A stretch of 64,000 nucleotides of DNA from Vanessa cardui. Its lineage: Eukaryota; Arthropoda; Insecta; Lepidoptera; Nymphalidae. Shown piece by piece: positions 12,145-24,100 of this stretch. The stretch is from contig NC_061135.1 of the NCBI RefSeq assembly GCF_905220365.1, positions 11,561,501 to 11,625,500 on the forward strand, given 5' to 3'. Positions within the stretch are counted from its first letter, which is position 1, and each line of letters opens with the position of its first letter. A program made the translations under genes and the position numbers. The notes under the pieces were generated by a model. The model was given only the letters and a program-made list of their open reading frames with translations, did no database searches and was not told where the DNA came from.

Positions 12145-15100
12145 ATGGATCCAAATATCTATGCATTAGTGCTAGATACACTTAACCGAGCCACCAGCCA
12201 AGAAGCGGAAGTTCTGAAGCCTGCAGAGAAGAAGCTTCAAGAATGGGAAATAGAACCAGGATTTTATTCTGTGCTATTGGTAAAGTTTCATCTTGGAAAA
12301 ATAAATTAAGAGTTATTTTAACTAAAGAAAAGTATGTTGCATATAATATAATTTAGAATAATTGTGAATTTCTGTGGAAATAATTTAAAAAGTAGGAGTC
12401 AAAAAGTAATATTAATTAAAAGCAGCTGAGGTTTTTCTCAGGTCGTGGTATATTGTTGTCAAACCTGTGGTAGTTTTAATTTGACTATCAATAAGTAGGT
12501 ATAATGCTTGTTACACACAACACATTTATTTATTTTTATGAAGTGCTTTAATTTTAATTTACCTTAAATTTAAATTTAAATTTTTAATGCCTCCAATGCA
12601 ATTCATGGCAATGCTCTTATTCCTCCTTTTTAGACACAATTATGTATCCACATTATTGGTTTTTCAATTATTTTAAGCATATTATATATCCACTACTTAC
12701 CAATATACAATTAATATTGAAATTTAAAGCATTAATTAGATCTAATCTTAGGATATTATCTGAATCTGTAGCTTTATTGTGTGTATTTGTATTAAATTTA
12801 TTTAACTTACACTCAAACCTTTGTCAACCTTTGTCCCCAAATTTTATTCCATCTAAGGGCAAATTAATAATGAAGAAGCTTATGTACAATCTAGGGGTTG
12901 AAGCTTACTCAATATTCAAGTTATTTTCACATTTATTAATTTTTAAGCCTTACAAAATTAAGAATATACTTTTTACATAAAAATATATATCTTATATGTA
13001 TTATTTTTCTAGAATGTTCTATCAAATCATTCAATTGATATAAACGTCAGATGGCTGGCTGTAATGTGTTTCAAGAATGGAGTGGATCGTTATTGGCGGC
13101 GGAATGCTCCAAATGCAATTACAGATGAAGAGAAACACAAACTTCGGCAAGGACTGCTCACTAGTCCAATTTTAAATGAGCCTGTCTCACAAATTGCAAC
13201 ACAACAAGCTGTTTTAATTGCTAAAATTGCTAGGTTAGTTTTATAAATATACAAACCATAACTGATTTAATATTTATGTATATAAAACAGAAGCGGAGAG
13301 TTGAGATGGCCCAATAGCTAAAATGCGTGCATCTTAACCGATGATTGCAGGTTCAAACCCAAGGCTAGCACAACTCAATTTTCGATCTCTTAATTATTGT
13401 TTATAATTTTCTCATGCTCGGTGGTGACTAAATATATTGTGAGGAAATCTGCATGTGTGCATGACTAATTTCAACAAAATTCTGCCACATGTGTATACAC
13501 TAACCTGTATTGGAGCAGCGAGATGAAATATGCACTAAACCTAATCTTCAAGGAGAGAGGAGGCCTTGGCCCAACAGTTTGGAAATTTTCAGACTTTTAA
13601 TATTGTGTGTTCTTGTTTGTATTTAAAACAAAATACTATGAGTATGTGAATTTTATAGATTTGATTGTCCCACAAACTGGCCTAACCTGCTACCAGACTT
13701 GATAGGAGCAATGAAAGCACTACAGCCACTGATGCAACAAAGGTCATTGCTTATATTTCATCATGTTGTAAAAGCTCTGGCCTCAAAGAGACTTATTGAA
13801 GACAAGAGAACATTTCAGGTAAGATTGTAACTTCCGCCTATATATAAAATGAATCAAAATGATGTGATAATTTCTATGTTTTTGAAATAATAGAGAAATG
13901 TATATTGGCAAATAATATTGACATTGTAAGAGATATTTGGCATTCCAATCCCTCTTCATGCATGAATGCAATGAGGTAAGGATGATAAAAATGACTTTCT
14001 ACAAATTGACAGCAAGCCAAAATATTCTTTAGTTTTTGGTGAAAGAATAGCTATTTCTGTAGTAAATATCCAGATGGCTAAATAGCAGAAATTATGAATT
14101 TAAATTCAAAGACAATTATTAAAGTAACACATCTTTTTAGGAACTGACTGTATCAGTTTACTCCTTCATACTCAATCTCTGGCACGAGAACACAGAATTG
14201 TTTCTCCGCCATATACAAGAAGGAGCGGCTACAGAGTTGATAACGGAGCATTTGGAAAAGGCACTATTGTGTTTGCGAATTTTGCGAAAGTTAACAGTTT
14301 TTGGTTTCAAAAAACCACATGAGAGTCAGGACGCCATTGCTTTTCTCAATGTTGTGTTTGACAGGGCTAAGACAAGCTTGGAATGCAGTAAGTTATTAAA
14401 TACATCTATAATTTACTCAGTAAACTTAAGTTATCTACATATGTTGTAACTTTTTCAATGTTTTGGTGCTTTTAAAAGAGAAAATATCAAGATGATAACT
14501 TCTTTTTTTACAGGAAAACTGCTAAAAGGCCGTGGGATATATCCTTTAGAGTTATGCGAAAAGTTTATAATACACCTGACAAAGGTGGCACTTGGAGTCT
14601 TGTTTTATCAGCCCTTTTCCTATATTCCTCTCATTCGACCTTCATTGGAATTTGCTCTATACTACTGTTTCACCGAACAAGGCATGTCTCTAACATATGA
14701 ACGATTTACAATACAATGTCTTAACATATTTAAAGGGATATTGCAATGCGTCGAATATAAGCTTCCTAAAGGAACTGAACCAGTAAAGGAGCCTTGTAAG
14801 TATCTGATGTTTATTTAAACTTTTGTAGAGAAAGTTTGGGGTCCTATGAGAGTAACTTAAGAAAGACCTGTGTCTAAGATTCACTCTGGAGATAAGTAGG
14901 ATCTAAAATTGAAACTGTATTAAGCTTTAGATCATATCACAAGCTTTTAATAGGACTTCAAAATTTAAGTCTAACTATATTAAGTAAAGAGATTTTTTTA
15001 TAAATCATATGTATGAATCAAGCACCTAAAAACTCTAGCATAATCAGACAGATGAAAAAAATTAGGTGGATTTAGGATGTGAAACGAGCGGTCCGTTAAA

Positions 15101-18100
15101 GCGTGAAGCCTTTTTTCATGTATTTGAATATCTCAAATAAATGATATATCAACAACAACAGCCTGTAAATTCCCACTGCTGGGCTAAAGGCCTCCTCTCC
15201 CTTTGAGGAGAAGGTTTGGAACATATTCCACCACGCTGTTCCAATGCGGGTTGGTGGAATGCACATGTGGCAGAATTTCTATGAAATTTGTCACATGCAG
15301 GTTTCCTCACGATGTTTTCCTTCACCGCTGAGCACGAGATGAATTATAAAGACAAATTAAGCACATGAAACAGCGGTGCTTGCCTGGCTTTGAACCCGCA
15401 ATCATCGGTTAAGATGCACGCGTTTCAACCACTGGGCCATCTCGACTCGACGACAATGATATATCATGAATGACCAATCAAATCGCAATGTCTGGTTTTC
15501 TTACAGTGACGCTCCAAGCTCATCAGATGAAGACGGAGGTTTTGGACCAGAACACAGTGTGCCACATGTGCCGCCATCTCGTGACACATTACTTCCTACT
15601 GAGTGGAGACGACCTCGCGCTGTGGGACGCTGAGCCCGAGAGCTTTGCCACCGACGAGGCCGGAGAATCCTGGAAATATAGCTTGAGGGTATATATAATC
15701 AATTTTAAAATGTACATTGCCAGATTAATGTTCCCTAAAGCTCGAAGTTTCGCAAAACACATTAAAATCTCATGGAGCTTGTCAATCTGGAGTTTGATTT
15801 CTCCCTTCTCACTTATGTTTGTGCATTCACTTGTTTATTATTATAACCTTATGTGATAGCTAGTCTCCGAAATTGGCTACCGTTTGATGTTATATTTCTT
15901 AAAAAATTATTTCATTCCGCAGCCATGTACAGAAGCAGTCTTTATGGAATTGTTCCACGAGTTCCGAACAATTCTCGCACCAGAGCTGGTTCGTCTTCTC
16001 GCTTCGCTGCAGGAGACTCAAGTGTTGCCGGATGACTTACCTGCCATTTTGAAAAAAGATGCCATTTATAATGCTGTTGGACTTGCAGCCTTCGACCTGT
16101 ATGATGATGTTAGTGTCCCACTATCATAGACAATCATTTTCAGATAATTGTCTATGAATTGTCTATGTTATCTAAGACAAGTATAAAATAGTTTAAAAAA
16201 AATCGTTTGCTCGCTGGAGAAGGTTTGGGAGTAAAGTTTTAGGGTGGAAGAAGGTTAGGGAAGTAGCCGTAACCATTTCAAGATTATCAACTTCCATGTA
16301 TGAAATGAATATATTTCTTGGTATGATTTGTATTATAAAAAATGTGGAGGTTTAAGCCTCGGCAAATAATATTAAGTTATTGTTTTGTATATGAAAAATA
16401 AATACCCATTATCAAACTCACTGATTCATTACACTTGTACTTTTTTTTATAGTATTTGTAGACATGTGAGCATATGGGCCACCTGATGGTAAATTGTCAC
16501 CAATGAGTCACCGACCTAGGGAGCTAAGATGTTAAGTCCTTTGTGCCTGTAGTACTACTTACTCAACTGTCAAATTGGAACACAATACGCAAAACTATAA
16601 ATAACTTATAATAATAACTATAATAACATAGTAATAATTGCATGTTGTGTATCTGAAGAGTTGATAACTATCTAAATAGGCTCGCACAAACTTCTACCAC
16701 CTCACAATACTACTATGAAACATACTACTAATTTATGGCTATAAATAATGTACAGAATGAGTTTGTATTAATAATTAATATTGCATTATTTTCCCAGGTT
16801 GACTTTGACGAGTGGTTCACGAATGTTTTAAGCCAAGAGCTTAAAATTAAAGATAATAACTACAGAATAATAAGAAGAAGAGTATGTCAGCTGATTGGTA
16901 AGTACTATAATCTTTTTGGCATGTGGTAACTTAACATATGTTTTTCATTTCATTGACGACCTCCGTGGTCGAGTGGTGAGTACACTGGTTTTTGCACCTG
17001 AGGTCCCGGGTTCGATTCCCGGCCGAGTCGATGTAGATTATCAGTAATTTTCTACGTTGTCTTGGGTCTAGGTGTTTGTGGTACCGTCGTTACTTCTGAT
17101 TTTCCATAACACAGCTACTTACATTGGGATCAGGGTAATTTATGTGATGTTGTCTCATATTTATTATTTTTTAACAAAGTGTAAAGTTTCAAAACAGTCA
17201 TTTGACATTATTAAATTAAATTTAAAATTATGTCAATTAAGTTTCAGTATCGTCTAAATTGAATCACAAGTTAAATGACAAACAACGACAACAGGATGTA
17301 AATTTCCCACTGCTGGGCTAAGGTCTCCTCTCCCCTTAAATATAACATATTCCGCCACGCTGTTCCAATGCGTTTTGGTGGAATACACATGTGGCAGAAT
17401 TTCTACGAAATTAGACACATGCAGCTTTCCTCACGATGTTTTCCTTCAACGCCGAGCATGAGATAAATTATAAACACAAAATATTTAGCGGTGCTTGTCT
17501 GGATTTGAACCCACAATCATCGGTTAAGATGCACGGGTTCTAACCACTTGGCTCTCGAATCTCGAAATATGTTCACAAAAATTGTTTTTAAAACAAAAAT
17601 ATCCCTGAATCTCCACAAACTGAACATCGTAATTTAAACAGATCTTTATTTATTTTCTTATGGCAAAGATAGTTGGTAATGTTTTTCATTTCATACCTGT
17701 TGACTTCCAAGCAGGATACATTAATTTAAATAATTGTATTTAATAAAACATGACGTTGTATTTTTTAAATGTTAAAAAAGAGTAACTACTGAGTTTCTTG
17801 CCGGTTCTTCTCGGTAGAATCTACTTTCCGAACCGGTGGTAGCTTCACTTAATTGTAAAATGACGATTCAAAAGTGCTTATAAAAGCCTACTTGAATAAA
17901 GTTTATTTTGATATTGATTTTTTTTTTTTTATGGTATAGGTTGGCGGACGAGCATATGGGCCACCTGATGGTAAGTGGTCACCATCGCCCATAGACATTA
18001 ACGCTGTAAGAATTATTAACTATTCCTTATATCGTCAACGTGCCACCAACCTTGGGAACTAAGATGTTATGTCCCTTGTGCCTGTAGTTACACTGGCTCA

Positions 18101-21100
18101 CTCACCCTTCAGACCGGAACACAACAATACTGAGTACTGTTGTTTGGCGGTAGAATAACTGATGAGTGGGTGGTACCTACCCAGACGGGCTTGCACAAAG
18201 CCCAACCACCAAGAAATTTGATTTTTGATTTTGATTGAAATAATGAATTTATAAGGGATTACTACTAAAGTCGTGCCCCCCTTGCAGGGCAGTGGTGCGG
18301 CGTGCGCGCGTCGCAGGCGCTCCGGCCGGCCATGTACGCGGCGCTGCTGGAGCCGCTGGCGCGCGCGGGCGAGGACCCCGCCGTGAAGCTGGCCGCCGCC
18401 GAGGCGCTGCGCAGCACCATCGACGACTTCAACTTCAACGTCGAGCAGTTCGCGCCCTACGCGCCGCACGCGCTCTCCGCCCTCTATGATCTCCTGGTAA
18501 CAACAACAACAACAACAGCCTGTAAATTCCCACTGCTGGGCTAAAGGCCTCCTCTCCCTTTGAGAATCGCGCCCTACGCGCCGCACGCGCTCTCCGCCCT
18601 CTATGATCTCCTGGTAACAACAACAACAACAACAGCCTGTAAATTCCAACTGCCCAGCAGTGGGAATTTAAAGGCCTCCTCTCCCTTTGAGGAGAAGGTT
18701 TGCAACATATTCCACCACGCTGTTCCAATGCGCGTTGGAGGAATTCACATGTGGCAGAATTTCTATGAAATTTGTCACATGCACGTTTCCTCACGATGTT
18801 TTCCTTCACCGCTGAGCACGAGTGAATTATATGGACAAATTAAGCACATGAATCAGCGGTGCTTGCCTGCGTTTGAACCCGCAATCATCGGTTAAGATGC
18901 ACGCGTTCTAACCACTGGGCCATCTCGACTCTTTATCGATTCTATGCCGAGTACAGGTTTTTTCCATTTATTAAATTGGAGGAATTCTGCCGTGCTATAA
19001 AAAAATTCCGTTAGCTGACATCTGATTGATTTTCAACTTTTGGTGGTATATTAACAAAAAAAACTATCGATATATAAACGCGGTTTTTTGATGTCTCAAA
19101 AAATTTGGTCTTATCATTGATAAGTTTCTTAGTTCATAATTGAGTTTAAGTACTTAACGGCATTGTAGATACACCATGGAAGAATTATATAAGTAAGCCA
19201 ATTATGCTGCGAATAAATACTATTGCAATTTTTAGCAGAATTTTAACGGGAATTTTACATCCTTTAATCTAATTTATAAAAAATTATAAATTATATAAAT
19301 GCACGAAAAATGGGCCCATTTCATGCTGAGTGGTCATCACAACCCATAGACAGGACTTGGAGGAGAGAAATATTGTCACTTCAAATCAAATCTTGGCATC
19401 TGGTACCTATGACACTCGTGCCCGCTACTTTGCTAAACAAGAACACAATTGGTCCAATATTGAAATGAATTAAAAGTATATGTATAATTTTAAAACATAC
19501 ACCACTACATATTTGGGAGGATAGGGAAGTGTTTATTTTTGTTTAGGTTTAGTACTGCGATAATCAAAGCGTGCGGTCGTGCGCAGGTGGAGTGCGAGGA
19601 ATGCGAGACGAAGATGCACGTGCTGCACGTGGTGTCGTTCGTGACGGAGCGCTGCGGCTGGGCGGTGGCGCGCGGCGGCGGCGCGGGCGCGCTGTTCGCC
19701 GTGCTGCCCGCGCTCTGCACGCACGCGCAGCACCACCACATGCTGCGCGCCGCCGCGCTCGCCGCGCTCGTGCACCTCGTCAAGGTGACCACGACGACAC
19801 TTCCAACCCACTCTGTCTGTCTGACTCTCTGTCTCTGTCGCTCTTTTACGACCAAACCGCTCAGCCGAAATTGATGAAAGTTATTAAGCTAAGGTATTAA
19901 AGCTGGAGCTCCAGAAGAGTACATAGGATACTCTTTTTACCGGACACATGACACATGCTGCGAGCCGCCACGCTCGCCGCGCTCGTTCACCTCGTCAAGG
20001 TGACCACGACGACACTCGCAACCCACTCTGTCTGTCTGTCACTCTTTTACGACCGCTGAGCCGAATTTGACGAAATTTGGTATGAAGCTGGAGCTCCAGG
20101 AGAGGACATAGGATACTCTTTTTGCCTGACACATGACAACCGACACTTATTATATTCTTATTTTTTAACTTCGAATGGCTTAAATACTTAGGCTCCGATT
20201 GAGCATCCGCAATCCGATGGAGCGGAATCGAATCGGCGACCGATAATTGATTTGTATGTGATTAATATCTGACTAGGAATAACAACAACAACAGCCTGTA
20301 AATTCCCACTGCTGGGCTAAAGGCCTCCTCTCCCTTTAAGGTGAAGGCTTAGAACATATTCCACCACGCTGTTCCAATGCGGGTTGGTGGAATGCACATG
20401 TGGCAGAATTTCTATGAAATTTGTCACATGCAGGTTTCCTCACGATGATTTCCTTCACCGCTGAGCACGAGATGAATTATAAAGACAAATTAAGCACATG
20501 AAACAGCGGTGCTTGCCTGGGTTTGAACCCGCAATCATCGGTTAAGATGAACGCGTTCTAACCACTGGGCCATCTCTGCTCTAATTATTGAGTATCAATT
20601 AATATTAGCACTGTAAATTTGAAGCTCTCCGCACACTCGATTACTACAGAGCTCTCTCTCGCAATTGGCTCGTAACAAGTATGTTGTGCGTGCGCAGGCG
20701 CTGGGCGAGTGCGCGCCCAACGTGCGTCCGTGGGTGCTGAACGTGATCAACGAGTCCACGAAGCTGAGCGAGCCGGCGCACGTGTACCTGCTCGAAGACG
20801 CGCTGGAGCTGTGGCTCGCCGTGCTGGAGACGTCGGCCAGCGCAGACCCTGCACTGCTGCAGCTGGCGCACAACCTCTACCCCATACTGGGTGAGCCACG
20901 CCGCACACACGACCCCACACCGGGATGTAGGCTCGGTCGCCGGTTGATAATGCTTTGGAAACATGAAAGACGATTATCACAGTAGAGACAAAGTTTTTCC
21001 TAAAATATGTTTGATCGAACATTGAGTATAGTAGGACACAAATTAAATGTAGCATCGGAAAATGCAATGGAATTAAATTAAAACCGATAACTGCCGATTT

Positions 21101-24100
21101 ATACAACCAATAGAAATAGCTCCCTATCGCGCCATTCGACGCTATTCGTCGCTATAGATTCGCGCGTCAGAGAAAGCAAGTGCATGTAAATCGATGTGTC
21201 AAATTGACGAATATATTAGGTGATATGATATTACAAGTTATTACGTTTGTGCAAAGATCATATTCGCATGAGAAATAAATATTGATAATTTGGTATACGA
21301 ATTTTGCCGATGCGACATCTAAGTTGTGTCGTACTATACATAACTAAAATATTTAAATTAAAACTTTGCGAAACTACCAAAAAAACTGCTGAAAATAAAT
21401 AAGTCAACTAAGGAAAATGTTTTTTCCAAATTTTAGTTAGTCTTGATATTAATAATTATGACAGTTGTAAAATTTTATTGTACTAGTCTCGATAGGAATC
21501 ACTTCTCAAAATTAATAGTAAAACTGGCAATGTTGTAAAATTTGAATTTGGAATGTCCGTCGTCCGTCGCACAGAGCAGTCGACGGAGCACCTGCGGATA
21601 GTGGTGTACATCATGCAGGCGTACGCGCTGCTGTGCCCGGAGGAGTTCTTCACGGACGCCGGCGCCAAGTGCATGTGCCTGCTGGACGACATGCTCAGCG
21701 ACATGCGCACGGAGGGAGTCATCACCGTGCTCAAGATGGCCGAGATCTGCGTCAGCGTTGGCTTCCCCGAGCGGAACGCCTTCCTGGGGGTCAAGGTCGT
21801 CTGGCCCACGCTCCTCAGGGTCATACAGTGAGTGGTTTGTGTTACTCACTTTAGAGGGACAGTCGATGGCGGGATGTTATTCCTTTGCACGTGTGAGGTA
21901 CAAAAATATAAATTAAGCATAATTAAATCATTTAATTGAAAAATCGGTTTAACAATTAAAAAACGCTTTATTTTTTTTTGTAAATAAGGTGTGTTATCCA
22001 TGTGCATAATAAAGTTTTGATGAATCCATATGACATCGTACAGGTTTAGCAGCTTGGTCCTGTATATAAATCCATCTCAATATAATCTACCATTTACAAT
22101 TCGGATAACTAAAAACTTAATTGTACTTATAGAATTGTTATAGACCTTATTCGTGTGTTACAAACGGTCTTTTGGAGTATTGGTCTCATCTTTGCAATTC
22201 ACTATGGCGTTCTTAGTGCTGTAACCGTTGTGAGCACAGGATTACTTGCATATACAGCTTTTCTTAAGTTCTCCCAAACGTGCTCAATGGGCTTTAGGAA
22301 CGTGTCGCGTTACCTTACCTAAACTCATCTCAATAACTGTCGAACTTATACAGTGCCGTGTGTTTGTTGATTATCATGCGTTAGGGTAAGATTTTCGCCC
22401 ATGAGTCCTTGTAAGATACCATGTGACTTTCCAAAACTTCTCTTAAATACTGATTTACCTCCGCCGCTCTTACCGTTTTGACAAATCATGCCCATAAACG
22501 TTCCTTTTGCCTGTTTTTTTATTTATATAAAATGGTATTGACATTTTCATTTACGTTTATCTAAAAGAAAAATATTGTACGACACAAATTAGATGTAGCA
22601 TCGGAAAAAGCAATGAAATGAAAATAAAACCGATTACTGCCAATTTACATGACCAATAGAAATAGCTCTTTATCGCGCCATTCGACGCTATTTGTCGCTA
22701 TAGATTCTCGTGTCAGAGAAAGCCAGTCCATGTAAATCGACGTGTCAAAATGACGAATATAGTAGGTCATATGATATTACAAGTTATTACGTTTGTGCAA
22801 AGATCATATTCGCGTGAAAAATAAATATTGATAATTTGGGATAGCGTACTCAATGCGGATGTAATCGTTTTTACGAATTTTCCCGATGCGACACCTAAGT
22901 TGTGTCGTACTATACGTATAGTATCATCGCGCGAATATCATCTTTGCACAAACGTAATAACTTATAATATCATATGACCTAATATATTCGTCAATTTGAC
23001 GCGTCGATTTACATGCACTCGCTTTCTCTGACGCGTGAATCTATAGCGACGAATAGCGTCGAATAGCGCGTTAGTGAGCTATTTCTATTGGTTGTGTAAA
23101 TCGGCAGTAATCGGTTTTATTTTCATTCCATTGCATTTTCCGATGCTACATCTAATTTGTGTTGTAATATACTTATTATAAATATTCAAAATTAAAATTT
23201 AACCTTGGATGCGTTTGTTTGTCCCAGCTGTCTCCTGGAGGGCGACGACTTGCCAATGGTCCTGTCGGTGAAGCTGTGCCTGCTGTCGCGCGTGATACTG
23301 CTGTCCACGGAGCTGTTCTACAAGGCGATACAGGAGGCGTCCGCCTGCCTCGTCGAGTACGACTCGGATCCCGCGAAGGTGCTCAGCAGAGTGCTACACG
23401 TGTGGACCGAGAAGATGAATCTTGTGACGCAGGTTGAGAGGTGGAAGGTCGTCGGTGAGTTCCTGCCACACATAATAACATACAACAACAGCTTGAGCAG
23501 TTCGCGCCCTACGCGCCGCACGCGCTCTCCGCCCTCTATGATCTCCTGGTAACAACAACAACAGCCTGTAAATTCCCACTGCTGGGCTAAAGGCCTCCTC
23601 TCCCTTTGAGGAGAAGGTTTTTGGAACATATTCAAACACGCTGTTCCAATGCCGGTTGGTGGAATACACATGTGGCAGAATTTCTATGAAATTTGTCACA
23701 TGCAGGTTTCCTTACGATGTTTTCCTTCCGCCGAGCACGAGATGAATTATAAAGACAAATTAAGCACATGAAACAGCAGTGCTTGCCTGGGTTTGAACCC
23801 GCAAACATCGGTTAAGATGCACGCGTTCTAACCACTGGGCCATCTCGACTCTTATAATAACATACAGCGTATTCTATTCAAAGAAGGAGTAAAGATAATC
23901 TAAATTTACCATGGATACAGGAATATGTCGGCATTCAATATTATTATTAATTCTATGGTGTTCTATGTTGTCTTAGGTGTGGATGTTTGTGTTACCATCG
24001 TTAGTTCTGATTGTACATAACACCCACTGGTGTTTACCCACTTTAGCTACTTACATTGAGATTAGAGTAATGTATGTGATGTTGTCCAATATTTATTTAT

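Noticed and set aside
12642..12980. 112-codon plus-strand frame in IPO11 intron 1
   Set aside because: AT-rich, low-complexity Leu/Ile/Asn composition, no splice continuity with IPO11 exons, no family resemblance.
16955..17030. tRNA gene on the plus strand
   Set aside because: A- and B-box-like motifs are present, but no closed acceptor stem is visible, a long body follows, and the same unit occurs elsewhere. It is a SINE head.
18098..18895. Long GC-rich open frames around exon 9, including Cys- and Arg-rich ones
   Set aside because: They are other-frame shadows of IPO11 exon 9 and of the duplicated exon/SINE junction with its (AAC)n tract.
19539..19900. Alternative proteins over exon 10
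   Set aside because: Shadow frames of the GC-rich IPO11 exon 10; the importin frame is continuous with neighbouring exons.
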